Below, one piece after another: positions 37,796 through 46,956 of a DNA stretch of 64,000 nt. The position numbers and the translations under genes are program-made. The notes beneath the pieces are model-generated. The model was not told the origin of the DNA, did no database searches, and saw only the letters and a program-made list of their open reading frames with translations. Within the stretch, counting starts at the first letter, position 1. Each line of letters opens with the position of its first letter. The stretch comes from Muricoccus roseus (GTDB taxonomy: Bacteria > Pseudomonadota > Alphaproteobacteria > Acetobacterales > Acetobacteraceae): positions 122,536-186,535 of the forward strand of contig NZ_FQZF01000009.1 of NCBI RefSeq assembly GCF_900141905.1, written 5' to 3'.

Positions 37796-38821
37796 ATGCA
37801 GGGAATCGAAACACCGGTACCCCCGGGGAACCACACCTTTTCCTGCATAGACGGCCATACCTGCGGGAACCCGGTCCGCCTCGTCACCGGCGGCGGCCCC
37901 TTCCTGCGGGGCGCGACGATGAGCGAGAAGCGGATGGACTTCCTGACCCATCACGACTGGGTCCGCCGCTCCCTCATGTTCGAGCCGCGCGGGCATTCCG
38001 TGATGTCCGGCTCCATCCTCTATCCGCCGACGCGCGAGGATTGCGACATCGCCATCCTCTTCATCGAGACGTCGGGCTGCCTGCCCATGTGCGGGCACGG
38101 CACCATCGGCACCGTCACCATGGCGATCGAGAACGGGCTCGCCCGGCCGGAGAAGGAGGGCGAGCTGCGGCTGGACGCGCCCGCCGGCCGGATCGTCGCC
38201 ACCTATGAGCGTCGCGGCGAGCATGTGGACAGCGTGCGAATCCGCAACATCGCCTCCTTCCTCGCCTTGCCGGAGGTGGAGGTGGAGATGCCGGGGATGG
38301 GGCGGCTGCGCGTGGACATCTCCTATGGCGGCAATTTCTACGCGATCGTGGAGCCGCAGGCCGGCTTCGCGGGGCTGGAGGATTTCTCAGCCGACGACGT
38401 GATCCGCTACAGCCCGGAGCTGCGGCGCCGCCTGAACGAGATCGTCGAGGTGGTGCATCCGGACGATGCCACCATCCGCGGCGTCAGCCATGTGATGTGG
38501 ACGGGGCGCGCGCGCGACCCACGCGCCCATGCGCGCAACGCGGTCTTCTACGGGGACAAGGCGGTGGACCGCTCCCCCTGCGGCACCGGCACCTCCGCCC
38601 GCATGGCGCAGCTCGCCGCGCGCGGCGTGCTCTCGGTGGGCGACGAGTTCATCCATGAGAGCATCATCGGCACGCATTTCGACGGTCGCGTGGAAGGCAA
38701 GGCCGTGGTGGGCAACCACGAGGCGATCATCCCGAGCATCGCCGGCTGGGCGCGCACCCATGGGATCAACACAATCTTCGTGAACGAGCGCGACCCGCTG
38801 CGCGCCGGCTTCCTAGTGTGA
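37796..38821 (+). CDS. 4-hydroxyproline 2-epimerase (proline racemase family)
   Basis: A 341-residue cofactor-independent epimerase. Both catalytic cysteines are present: C99 in MCGHGT and C262 in DRSPCGTGTSA. This distinguishes it from trans-3-hydroxyproline dehydratases, which lack the first cysteine. SYGGNFYAIVEP follows the hydroxyproline-epimerase pattern. It converts trans-4-hydroxy-L-proline to cis-4-hydroxy-D-proline, the substrate for the flavoprotein encoded next (TGATG overlap at 38819-38823). It is cytoplasmic. A proline racemase is possible but less likely given this neighbour. Confidence 0.88.
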   Translation: MQGIETPVPPGNHTFSCIDGHTCGNPVRLVTGGGPFLRGATMSEKRMDFLTHHDWVRRSLMFEPRGHSVMSGSILYPPTREDCDIAILFIETSGCLPMCGHGTIGTVTMAIENGLARPEKEGELRLDAPAGRIVATYERRGEHVDSVRIRNIASFLALPEVEVEMPGMGRLRVDISYGGNFYAIVEPQAGFAGLEDFSADDVIRYSPELRRRLNEIVEVVHPDDATIRGVSHVMWTGRARDPRAHARNAVFYGDKAVDRSPCGTGTSARMAQLAARGVLSVGDEFIHESIIGTHFDGRVEGKAVVGNHEAIIPSIAGWARTHGINTIFVNERDPLRAGFLV

Positions 38822-40071
38822 TGCAGGGCGAAGCGCCGGTCGCCGTCATCGGGGCGGGGGTGGTGGGCACGGCCTGCGCCCGCGCCCTGCAGCGCGCGGG
38901 CCGGCGGGTTCTCCTGGTGGACCCCTCCCCGCCCGGCTCGCTCTGCTCGGCCGGCAATGCGGGCCATATCGCGATCGAGCAGGTGCAGCCCCTGGCGCGG
39001 CCGGAGATGATCGCCGCCGTGCCGCGCATGCTTGCACATCCCCAGGGCCCGCTGACGCTGCGCTGGCGCGGGCTGCCGGCCATGCTGCCCTGGTTCCTCC
39101 GCATGGCGGCCGCCAGCCGCCCGGGGCGGGTGGAGGCCGGGACGCTTGCCCTTGCGGCGCTGCTGCGGGATGCGGTGGCGGATTGGCGCGACCTGCTCGA
39201 CACGCCTGACCTCGCCGCGCTGCTGCGGTATGAAGGCGCCATCGCCGTCACCGAAAGCGAGGCCGGGCGCCGCGCCGCCGAGGCTGAAGCGGCCATCATG
39301 GCCGCCCATGGGGTGCGGCTGGAATCCCTCGGCCCGGCCGAGGTCGCGGCGCGGATTCCGGGGCTCTCCGCCCCTGTCACGGGCGGGCAGTTCTTTCCCG
39401 AAGCGGCGCATGCGGTGGAGCCGCAGCGCCTGGTGCGCGACCTTGCCGCTCGCTTCGCCGCCGAGGGCGGCGAGATCCTCGCCCAGCCGGTGACGGGGCT
39501 GCGCCGGGAGGGCGGGCGCATTGCCGCCGTGGAGACGCCCGGCGGAGAGCGCGCGGCGGAATCCGTCATCCTTGCCGCCGGGCTCGCCAGCGCGCGGCTG
39601 GCCCCGATGCTCGGCCTGCGCCTGCCCCTCACGGCGGAGCGCGGCTATCACGCCATGCTGCCCCCGGGTTCCGTGCCCCTGCCCTGCCCCGTCGCCTTCG
39701 CCGAGCGCGGCTTCATCGCCACCCCCATAGAGCACGGCACGCGCCTGGCGGGCACGGTGGAGCTGGGGGCCGCCGGGCGCGCGCCGGACTGGTCGCGCGC
39801 CGAAATCCTCGTCCGCCATGCGCGGGACCTCTTCGGCCCGGTGCCGGAGGCGGCCTCGCGCTGGCAGGGGGACCGGCCGACGCTGCCGGACTACCTGCCC
39901 GCCCTCGGGCCGGTGCCGGGCCTGGCGAATGCGGTGGTCGCCACGGGACACCAGCATCTCGGCCTCACCCTGGCCGCGACGACCGCGCGGCTCGTCTCGG
40001 CGCTGGTCACCAGCGGCACGCCCGGCCTCGACCTCACCCCCTTCGACCCCGCCCGCTTCGGGAGACACTGA
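38821..40071 (+). CDS. FAD-dependent D-amino-acid (D-hydroxyproline) dehydrogenase/oxidase
   Basis: A 416-residue DAO-family flavoprotein. GAGVVGTACARALQRAGRRVLLVD is the FAD-binding Rossmann motif, GSLCSAGNAGHIA follows as in DadA-like enzymes, and the C-terminus has a second nucleotide-contact region (ATGHQHLGLTLAATTARLV). Adjacent to the epimerase, it most likely oxidises cis-4-hydroxy-D-proline to pyrroline-4-hydroxy-2-carboxylate. The later enzymes of that route (deaminase, 2-oxoglutarate semialdehyde dehydrogenase) are not in the window. Confidence 0.87.
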   Translation: MQGEAPVAVIGAGVVGTACARALQRAGRRVLLVDPSPPGSLCSAGNAGHIAIEQVQPLARPEMIAAVPRMLAHPQGPLTLRWRGLPAMLPWFLRMAAASRPGRVEAGTLALAALLRDAVADWRDLLDTPDLAALLRYEGAIAVTESEAGRRAAEAEAAIMAAHGVRLESLGPAEVAARIPGLSAPVTGGQFFPEAAHAVEPQRLVRDLAARFAAEGGEILAQPVTGLRREGGRIAAVETPGGERAAESVILAAGLASARLAPMLGLRLPLTAERGYHAMLPPGSVPLPCPVAFAERGFIATPIEHGTRLAGTVELGAAGRAPDWSRAEILVRHARDLFGPVPEAASRWQGDRPTLPDYLPALGPVPGLANAVVATGHQHLGLTLAATTARLVSALVTSGTPGLDLTPFDPARFGRH

Positions 40072-40072
40072 C

Positions 40073-41911
40073 ATGTCCGGCTTCACCACCCGCCCCGAGC
40101 TGCGGGGCACCTTCGGCGCCGTCGCCTCCACCCATTGGCTGGCCTCGGCGGCGGGGATGGGCGTGCTGGAGCGGGGCGGGAACGCCTTCGATGCCGCCGT
40201 CGCCTCGGGCTTCGTGCTGCAGGTGGTGGAGCCGCATCTGAACGGGCCCGGTGGCGACGCCCCCATCATCGCCTGCCCCGCCGGGGCGGAGGAGCCAATC
40301 GTGATCTGCGGCCAGGGCCCCTCCCCCGCCGCGGCGACCATGGAGCGGATGCGCGGGCTGGGGCTCGACCTCGTCCCCGGTTCCGGCCTGCTGCCGGCCT
40401 GCGTGCCCGGCGCCTTCGGGGCCTGGATGACGCTGCTGCTGAACCAGGGCACCGCGACGCTGCGCGAGGTGCTGGAGCCCGCCATCTTCTATGCGCGCGA
40501 AGGCTATCCGCTGGTGCCGCGCATTCCCGCCGCCATCGCCTCGGTGCGGGAGCTGTTCGCGACGCATTGGCCCACATCCGCCGAGATCTACCTGCCCGGC
40601 GGGCAGGTGCCGCAGGCCGGGCGCCTGTTCCGCAACCCCGCCCTGGCCGCGACCTATGAGCGGCTTCTGGCCGATGCCGAGACGGTGGGCGGGCGCGAGG
40701 CGCAGATCCGCCGTGCGCTGGATTACTGGTATCGCGGGCCGATCGCCGAGGCGGTGGACCGCTACTACCGCGAGGCGGAGGTGTGGGACGTTTCCGGCCG
40801 GAAGAACCGGGGCCTGCTGACCGGGCAGGACATGGCCGCCTGGCAGGTGCCGGTGGAGCGCCCGGTCTTCGCCGACCATGGCGCCTACCGCGTGTTCAAA
40901 TGCGGCCCCTGGAGCCAGGGGCCGTCCTTCCTCCAGGCCATCAACATCCTCTCGGGCTTCGACCTGGCGAAGATGGACCCGCTGGGCCCGGATTTCGTGC
41001 ATGTGGTGACCGAGGCCATCAAGCTCGCCTTCGCCGACCGCGATTGCTGGTATGGCGACAGCGCGCCGGTGCCGCTGGAGGCGCTGCTCTCGGCCGAATA
41101 CGCGGCGCAGCGGCGGGCGCAGATCGGAGATCAGGCTTCGCGGGAGTTCCGGCCGGGTTCGCCCGAAGGCCGCGCCCCAACCCTGCCGCCGCTCGCCGCC
41201 GCCGGCACGCTGAAGGAGCCGCGCGTGGGCACGGGCGAGCCGACGGTCGCGCGCGAGGATGCGCGCGGCGGGCAGGACCGCGCGGGCGAGGCCGTGACCA
41301 CGGCCGGCGGCACGCATCGCGGCGACACCTGCCACGTGGACGTGGTGGACCGCTGGGGCAACATGGTCGCGGCCACGCCATCGGGCGGGTGGTTCCAGTC
41401 CAGCCCCGTGGTGCCCGGGCTTGGCTTCGGCCTCACCGTGCGCGGGCAGATGTTCTGGCTGACGGAGGGGCTCGCCTCCTCCATGGCGGCGGGCGTGCGG
41501 CCGCGCACCACGCTGACGCCGAGCTTCGCCTATCGGGACGGCAAGCCCTATCTCGCCTTCGGAACGCCGGGCGGCGACCAGCAGGAGCAGTGGTCGCTGC
41601 TTCTCTTCCTGCACCATGCGCATCACGGCATGAATCTGCAGGAGGCGATCGACGCGCCGGCCTTCCACACGGACCACGCCCCCGCCTCCTTCTGGCCGCG
41701 CGAGACGGGCTTCGGCACGCTAACGCTGGAGAACCGCTTCCCCGCCGCGACGGTGGAGGAGCTGCGCCGCCGCGGGCACGCGGTGACGCTGGGGGATTCC
41801 TGGTCCGAAGGCCGCCTTTCCGCCTGCGCGCGGGAGGCGGACGGGGACACGCATATGGTCAAGGCCGCGGCCAATCCGCGCGGCATGCAGGGTTACGCGG
41901 TGGCGCGGTGA
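40073..41911 (+). CDS. Gamma-glutamyltransferase family protein
   Basis: A 612-residue Ntn-hydrolase of the GGT family. The N-terminal subunit has AVASTHWLASAAGMGVLERGGNAFDAAVA and LNGPGGDAP. The probable autocleavage site and nucleophile is T419 in GDTCHVDVVDRWGNMV. There is no signal peptide, so it should act in the cytoplasm, unlike classical periplasmic GGTs. It follows the flavoprotein gene directly (ATG 2 bases after the stop). It could release hydroxyproline or other amines from gamma-glutamyl conjugates, or act as a cephalosporin-acylase-like amidase; the context favours the first. Confidence 0.85.
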   Translation: MSGFTTRPELRGTFGAVASTHWLASAAGMGVLERGGNAFDAAVASGFVLQVVEPHLNGPGGDAPIIACPAGAEEPIVICGQGPSPAAATMERMRGLGLDLVPGSGLLPACVPGAFGAWMTLLLNQGTATLREVLEPAIFYAREGYPLVPRIPAAIASVRELFATHWPTSAEIYLPGGQVPQAGRLFRNPALAATYERLLADAETVGGREAQIRRALDYWYRGPIAEAVDRYYREAEVWDVSGRKNRGLLTGQDMAAWQVPVERPVFADHGAYRVFKCGPWSQGPSFLQAINILSGFDLAKMDPLGPDFVHVVTEAIKLAFADRDCWYGDSAPVPLEALLSAEYAAQRRAQIGDQASREFRPGSPEGRAPTLPPLAAAGTLKEPRVGTGEPTVAREDARGGQDRAGEAVTTAGGTHRGDTCHVDVVDRWGNMVAATPSGGWFQSSPVVPGLGFGLTVRGQMFWLTEGLASSMAAGVRPRTTLTPSFAYRDGKPYLAFGTPGGDQQEQWSLLLFLHHAHHGMNLQEAIDAPAFHTDHAPASFWPRETGFGTLTLENRFPAATVEELRRRGHAVTLGDSWSEGRLSACAREADGDTHMVKAAANPRGMQGYAVAR

Positions 41912-41939
41912 AGCCGGCGCGCCGAGACGGAGAGAGAGC

Positions 41940-43172
41940 ATGACCTCCTACATCTTCACCAACGGACAGTTCCTGGAACCCGGCGCGACCGAGCTGCGCG
42001 GCGGGATGGAGGTGCTGGTGGAGGGCGACCGCATCCGCGAGGTGTCGGACAGGCCCATCACCTCCTCCTCCGCCACCCGCGTGAACCTGCGCGGCAAGAC
42101 CATCATGCCCGGGCTGGTGGACGCGCATGTCCATGTCATCGCGGCCATGGTGAACCTCGCCGAGAACGCGGCGCAGCCCTCCTCCCTCGCCATGATGCGC
42201 GCGGCGAAGGTGATGCACGGCATGCTCATGCGCGGCTTCACCACGGTGCGCGACCTCGGCGGCGCGGAGCCCGGCATCGCCACCGCGGTGGACGAGTTCC
42301 TCATCGACGGCCCCCGCGTCATTCCCTGCGGCAAGGCGCTGGGGCAGACGGGCGGGCATTCCGACTTCCGCGCGCGCTCCGACGACCGCGAGGGCGTGTT
42401 CGCCAACCGCGTCGGCTCGCTGGGCCGCATCTGCGACGGGGTGGATGCCGTCCGCCGCGCGGCGCGGGAGGAGATCAAGTCCGGCGCGCGCTTCATCAAG
42501 ATCATGGCGAATGGCGGCGTCGCCTCGCCCAACGACCCCATCCACGCGCTCGGCTTCTCCCGCGACGAGATCCGCGCCTCGGTGGAGGAGGCGGAGAATG
42601 CCGGCACCTATGTCGCCGCGCATCTCTATACGGACAAGGCGATCCGCCGCGCGGTGGAATGCGGCGTCCACTCGCTGGAGCATTGCAACCTCATCCGGCC
42701 GAACACGGCCGAGATGGCGGCGAAGGCCGGCGCCATCGCCTGCCCCACCCTCGTCGCCTATGAGGGGCTGGCGCTGGAGGGCAAGGCGCTGGGCCTCGGG
42801 CCGGAATCGGTCGCGAAGATCGAGACGGTCCGCACCGCCGGGCTGGAATCCCTCGACATCATGCGCCGCGCCGGCCTGCCGATGGCCTTCGGCTCGGACC
42901 TGCTGGGCGGGCTGCACAAGTACCAGTCCATGGAGTTCGAGATCCGCGCGCGGGTGCTGCCGGTGCATGAGATCCTCGTCTCCGCTACCACCTTGGCGGC
43001 ACGGCTCTGCATGATGGAGGGCGAGATCGGCGTGCTGGCCCCCGGGGCGAAGGCCGACCTGCTGGTGGTGGACGGCGACCCGCTGAAGGATCTCTCCTGC
43101 CTGCAGAACCAGGGTGCGGCGATGCTCGCCATCATGCGGGACGGCCGGTTCTTCAAGAACGAGCTGAACTGA
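41940..43172 (+). CDS. Amidohydrolase, Xaa-Pro dipeptidase-like (cd01299 type)
   Basis: A 410-residue binuclear-metal hydrolase. Ligands visible: H63 and H65 (DAHVHV), the carboxylated lysine K187 (FIKIMANGG), H in AAHLYTDKA, H in SLEHCNLI, and D in FGSDLLGG. This subgroup includes prolidase-like and aminoacyl-carboxypeptidase enzymes. It has no signal peptide. Ribosome site GGAGAGAG before ATG 41940. In a hydroxyproline operon, cleavage of X-hydroxyproline peptides is an attractive role but unproven. Confidence 0.85.
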   Translation: MTSYIFTNGQFLEPGATELRGGMEVLVEGDRIREVSDRPITSSSATRVNLRGKTIMPGLVDAHVHVIAAMVNLAENAAQPSSLAMMRAAKVMHGMLMRGFTTVRDLGGAEPGIATAVDEFLIDGPRVIPCGKALGQTGGHSDFRARSDDREGVFANRVGSLGRICDGVDAVRRAAREEIKSGARFIKIMANGGVASPNDPIHALGFSRDEIRASVEEAENAGTYVAAHLYTDKAIRRAVECGVHSLEHCNLIRPNTAEMAAKAGAIACPTLVAYEGLALEGKALGLGPESVAKIETVRTAGLESLDIMRRAGLPMAFGSDLLGGLHKYQSMEFEIRARVLPVHEILVSATTLAARLCMMEGEIGVLAPGAKADLLVVDGDPLKDLSCLQNQGAAMLAIMRDGRFFKNELN

Positions 43173-43188
43173 GGTGTCCAAGCGGGGC

Positions 43189-43211
43189 GGGGCGGACCAC
43201 AAATCCGCCTC
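43189..43211 (+). terminator. Weak hairpin after the hydroxyproline operon
   Basis: GGGGCGGA pairs with TCCGCCTC (8 bp including one G-U) around a CCACAAA loop, 16 bases after the amidohydrolase stop. No T-run follows. It is a possible transcript end. Confidence 0.3.
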
Positions 43212-43325
43212 CGTCCCGTCCGCGTAGACCTTCCGCTGAAATGGCGAACATTCCTCGTTGAAAGTTGAATAGCCCGCCCGATCCGTCTACCGTCGGTTGC
43301 ATTGTCGCATCAGGCGAAAACCGTC

Positions 43326-45269
43326 ATGTCGCTGCGGAGACTGGCTGTTCCCCTGCTTCTCGCAGGGCAGTTCCTGCTCCTTCTCCTGGATCTGCGGGTC
43401 TCGCTGCCTGAGGGCGCGCATCACGCGCCGCACCATGGCCTCGTCTCCGCCCTGCTGATCCTGGGCCATGCGGTGCTGCTGCTCGCGCTGTTCTGGTCCT
43501 TCATGAGCTCCCGGCGGGAGGAGATCCGCCGGTTGGACGCGGCGAACCGGCGGATGGAACAGGCGCTCCGCCGCGCCGAGGACCTGACCCTCTGCTCCTC
43601 CGACTTGGTGTGGGAGACCGATATGGAGGGGCGCTTCGTCCATATCTCGGACCATACGGGGGTGAAGCGCGACGTTCCGGGGCTTGCGGTCGGCACCACC
43701 CTGGCGGAGTTGCGTGCCCTCGACCCCATCACCCCGGCCGAGACCTGGGACCGGCAGATCGCCAGCAACAAGGCGGGCGAGCCCTTTCGCGACTTCCAGT
43801 ACAGCACCCGCCGGACCGACGGCAGCCTCGTCCATTTCCAGGTGAACGGCGTGCCCATCCTGGACGAGGCGGGCCGGATGGTCGGCTTCCGCGGCACGAC
43901 CCGGGACCGCACCGCGGAGGTGGAGGCGCTGCGGATCCTCAACTTCCAGGCGATGCACGACGCGCTGACCGGCCTGCCCAACCGCCGTGCGCTCCACGCC
44001 GCGTTCGAGCGGGGCGTGGAGGAGGGCAGGCCCATGGCAGTGCTGCTGCTCGACCTCGATGGTTTCAAGACCGTGAACGACGTGCATGGCCATGCCGCGG
44101 GGGACCAGCTCCTGCGCCGGCTGGCCTCCCGGCTGGGTGCGGCTGTCCGGCCGGCCGACCTGGTGGGCCGCCTGGGTGGGGACGAATTCGCGGCGATCCT
44201 GCCCGGCGCCGATGCCGCCATAGCCGAGGCGGTCGGCCAACGCATCCTCGCCAGCCTCTCCAGGCCCGTGGCGCTCGATGAGGGGGGAGTGGTCCGTGTC
44301 GGGGTCAGCATCGGCGTCGCCCTCTCGCCCGACCATGGCAGCGATCCCGACGCGCTGTTCCGCAACGCCGACAAGGCCCTTTACGAGGCCAAGCACAATG
44401 GCGGCGGCGGCGTTCGGCTGCACAGCCCGACCGCCCGGGCCGCGCCGGAGGAAGAGCCGGCATCGGCCGCGCTGGACGCGCTCCGCTCGGTCGCCACCCT
44501 GCCCGCCGAGCTACGCCTCGCCCTCGCGCGGGAGGAGCTGTCCCTCGTCTTCCAGCCCATCTTCCGCTGCGAGGATGGCGCCGTGGCGAGCATGGAGGCG
44601 CTGCTGCGCTGGAACAGCCCGGTGCGCGGGCCCGTCCCGCCCGATCGGTTCATCCCTGTGGCCGAGGAGAGTGGCCTCATCGTTCCCATCGGCGCCTGGG
44701 TGCTCCGCCAGGCCTGCGCGGCCGCGAGCGCGGCCGGGGGAAGCTGGCGGCTCTCCGTCAATCTCTCCCCGGTGCAGTTCCAGCAGCCCGACCTCGCCTC
44801 GATGGTCGCGGGCATCCTGCGCGACACGGGCCTTTCGGCGGAGCGCCTCGTGCTGGAGCTGACGGAGCAGATGTCCCTTTCGCGCTATCCCAGCGCGCGC
44901 GAGACGATCCGCCGCCTCCGGGCCATGGGCGTGGCCCTCGCCCTCGACGATTTCGGCGCGGGCTTCTCCAACATCTCGAGCCTCCGCGGCTTTCGCTTCG
45001 ACCTGCTGAAGTTCGACCGGTCGATCCTCGCCCTCCCGCCCGCGCAACGCGAGCCGGTGCTCTCGGCCCTGCTGGCCATCGCCGGCGCCTTCGGCCTGGA
45101 GGCGGTGGTGGAGGGGGTGGAGCGGCCTGAGGACTGGGCGCTGCTGCGCCGCCTCGGGGCCGGATATGCCCAGGGCTTCCTGCTGGGCCGCCCGGAGCCC
45201 GGGCTGGGGGCCGCCCTGGTCCGGGCGCCGGTCCCCGCGCCTTCGGACAGGGCGCCGCTCCTCTCCTGA
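43326..45269 (+). CDS. Membrane GGDEF-EAL protein with PAS domain
   Basis: A 647-residue cyclic-di-GMP enzyme. Two membrane helices (about 7-22 and 40-60) flank a short periplasmic loop rich in histidine. A coiled linker (62-85), a PAS domain (85-200), GGDEF (205-365) and EAL (385-640) follow. The GGDEF motif is intact at 284-288, with an I-site RPAD at 275-278 five residues before it. The EAL motif (EALLRW, 424-429), DDFGAG and EGVE are also intact, so both synthesis and breakdown look possible. ATG 43326 is chosen; TTG 43302 is open. It is a single gene with no obvious partner. Confidence 0.93.
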   Translation: MSLRRLAVPLLLAGQFLLLLLDLRVSLPEGAHHAPHHGLVSALLILGHAVLLLALFWSFMSSRREEIRRLDAANRRMEQALRRAEDLTLCSSDLVWETDMEGRFVHISDHTGVKRDVPGLAVGTTLAELRALDPITPAETWDRQIASNKAGEPFRDFQYSTRRTDGSLVHFQVNGVPILDEAGRMVGFRGTTRDRTAEVEALRILNFQAMHDALTGLPNRRALHAAFERGVEEGRPMAVLLLDLDGFKTVNDVHGHAAGDQLLRRLASRLGAAVRPADLVGRLGGDEFAAILPGADAAIAEAVGQRILASLSRPVALDEGGVVRVGVSIGVALSPDHGSDPDALFRNADKALYEAKHNGGGGVRLHSPTARAAPEEEPASAALDALRSVATLPAELRLALAREELSLVFQPIFRCEDGAVASMEALLRWNSPVRGPVPPDRFIPVAEESGLIVPIGAWVLRQACAAASAAGGSWRLSVNLSPVQFQQPDLASMVAGILRDTGLSAERLVLELTEQMSLSRYPSARETIRRLRAMGVALALDDFGAGFSNISSLRGFRFDLLKFDRSILALPPAQREPVLSALLAIAGAFGLEAVVEGVERPEDWALLRRLGAGYAQGFLLGRPEPGLGAALVRAPVPAPSDRAPLLS

Positions 45270-45295
45270 AGGGCGGCTTTCCCCAGGCGGAGCGC

Positions 45296-45625
45296 CTAGC
45301 GCGCCGCGCCGCCGCCCCACAAGATCACCGCGGCCCCGATCAGGCAGAGCGCGGCGCCTCCGAGGTCCCAGCCATCCGGCACGCGCCCTTCCACGGCCCA
45401 GAGCCAGGCGAGGGAGGCGGCGACATAGACGCCGCCATAGGCCGCATAGGCCCGCCCGGCCGCCGAGGCCTCCACCAGGGTGAGCAGCCAGGCGAAGGTG
45501 ACCAGGGAGAGCAGGCCGGGCAGCAGCGCCCAGGCCGGCCATCCCAGGCGCCGCCAACCCCAGAAGGCGAAGCACCCGCCGATTTCCGCCAGCGCCGCCG
45601 CGCCATAGATCAGTGCCGATCCCAT
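45296..45625 (-). CDS. ynfA: YnfA family small membrane protein (UPF0060)
   Basis: A 109-residue protein with four hydrophobic helices. The blocks [15 protein letters not shown] and [24 protein letters not shown] are diagnostic of YnfA, a family related to small multidrug resistance transporters. ATG 45625 gives the family-length protein; the frame open to 45844 overlaps the divergent ATP12 gene start region and is not used. Transport substrate unknown. Confidence 0.93.
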   Translation of the reverse strand: MGSALIYGAAALAEIGGCFAFWGWRRLGWPAWALLPGLLSLVTFAWLLTLVEASAAGRAYAAYGGVYVAASLAWLWAVEGRVPDGWDLGGAALCLIGAAVILWGGGAAR

Positions 45626-45671
45626 CGGCGGAAGCTTGCCACGCCACCCCCCGGCACCCCAATTCCCCCCC

Positions 45672-46373
45672 ATGAAGCGTTTCTGGAATGAAGCCACGGT
45701 CCAGCCGGTCGATTCCGGCTGGGGCATCGCCCTGGACGGCCGCCCGCTGCGGCTGCCCGGCGGCACCACCCTGCATCTGCAAAGCCGGCCGCTGGCCGAG
45801 GCGCTGGCGGCGGAATGGCACGTCGCCGGCGGCGCCCGGGGCAATGAGATGACCTATGAGGAGGTCCCCCTCACCCGCCTGGTCGGAACCGCGGTGGACC
45901 GGATCGCGCCCGACCCCGCGCCGAGCGCCGCGGCCATCGCGGAATATGGCGGGAGCGACCTGCTCTGCTACCGGGCGGAGGACCGGCGCCTTGCGGCCCT
46001 CCAGGCCGAGCACTGGCAGCCCCTCCTCGACTGGGCGGCCCTGCACCATGACGCGCCGCTGCAGGTGACGCGGGGAATCATCCATGTGGCGCAGCCGCCG
46101 GATTCCCTGCGTGCCCTGCACCATGCGGTCGCGGCCCACACCCCCTTCGGCCTTTCGGCCCTGGGCATTGCCGTCCCCGCCATGGGCAGCCTCGTCCTCG
46201 GCCTTGCCCTCTCCGCGGGCCGCATCGACGCGGCCGAGGCGCATCGCCTCGCCACAATCGACGAAACCTACCAGGAATCCTTCTGGGGCACCGATTCCGA
46301 GGCCCTGGCACGGCGGGAGCGGATCGCGGTCGATATCGCCCTGGCCGCGCGGCTGCTGGAGCTCTCCCGGTGA
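45672..46373 (+). CDS. ATP12 family F1-ATPase assembly chaperone
   Basis: A 233-residue protein. The opening [29 protein letters not shown] and the central [13 protein letters not shown] are typical of ATP12, which in mitochondria and alphaproteobacteria helps assemble the alpha subunit of F1. [12 protein letters not shown] and FWGTDSEA mark the C-terminal half. It is cytoplasmic. The stop overlaps the acylphosphatase start (GTGA). This gene supports an alphaproteobacterial origin. Confidence 0.93.
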   Translation: MKRFWNEATVQPVDSGWGIALDGRPLRLPGGTTLHLQSRPLAEALAAEWHVAGGARGNEMTYEEVPLTRLVGTAVDRIAPDPAPSAAAIAEYGGSDLLCYRAEDRRLAALQAEHWQPLLDWAALHHDAPLQVTRGIIHVAQPPDSLRALHHAVAAHTPFGLSALGIAVPAMGSLVLGLALSAGRIDAAEAHRLATIDETYQESFWGTDSEALARRERIAVDIALAARLLELSR

Positions 46374-46645
46374 AGGCGCGCCTCCTGCGAATCCGGGGGC
46401 GGGTGCAGGGCGTCGGCTACCGGGACTGGCTGGTGCGGGAGGCGGCGGCCGCGGGCCTCGGCGGCTGGGTCCGCAACCGCGCGGATGGTTCGGTGGAAGC
46501 CCTGCTGGCCGGGGACGAAGCCTGCATCGGCGCCGTCCTCCTCGCCGCCCGCCATGGCCCGCCCCTCGCCCGGGTGGAGGAGATCGAGGAGAGCTTCGCG
46601 GAGCCGCCGGACGAGCCGGGATTCCAGCGGCGGCCGACGCTCTGA
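46370..46645 (+). CDS. acyP: Acylphosphatase
   Basis: A 91-residue enzyme that hydrolyses acyl phosphates. The motif GRVQGVGYRDWLVREA contains the phosphate-binding loop and catalytic arginine, and GWVRNRADGSVEALLAG contains the catalytic asparagine. GTG start at 46370 within the ATP12 stop. It ends 21 nt before the leading hairpin of repeat copy 4. Confidence 0.95.
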   Translation: MKARLLRIRGRVQGVGYRDWLVREAAAAGLGGWVRNRADGSVEALLAGDEACIGAVLLAARHGPPLARVEEIEESFAEPPDEPGFQRRPTL

Positions 46646-46663
46646 GAGGTGGGCTTCTGGCTG

Positions 46664-46914
46664 CCCCCGGGAGGGAGAAGGAATTCTCCCTCCCGGACCC
46701 TCCCTCATCTTTTTCTTCAGGACTGCCGTGGAATGTGGGGCTGGAGGTACGCCTGATGTCTATGACCTCAGGCGACTGACAACGCAGCGCGTGCCCTCAA
46801 ATCAAAATGCCTGCGGCGCGACAGCGATCAGGGCATCCCCGGCAGGCTAAACGCGGGGTCCGGGGCCCCCGCCGGGGCCCCGGTGGAGGGTCTGGGAGGC
46901 AAAGCCTCCCAGGG
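46664..46914 (+). repeat. Structured intergenic element, copy 4 (type B)
   Basis: Leading hairpin 46667-46696 (perfect 13-bp stem, GGAA loop), 21 nt after the acylphosphatase stop. Second hairpin 46751-46773 (10 bp with one mismatch). Third 46860-46883 (10 bp, CCGGGGCCCC paired with GGGGCCCCGG, differing from copy 1 by compensating changes). Fourth 46894-46910 (7 bp, GGGAGGC arms, AAA loop). It fills most of the 311-bp gap 46646-46956 between convergent genes. Short reading frames inside it are not real genes. Confidence 0.87.
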
Positions 46915-46956
46915 CGCGGCAAGTACAGGTCGGAAGGCGAAGCGCCGCGCCCCTTC

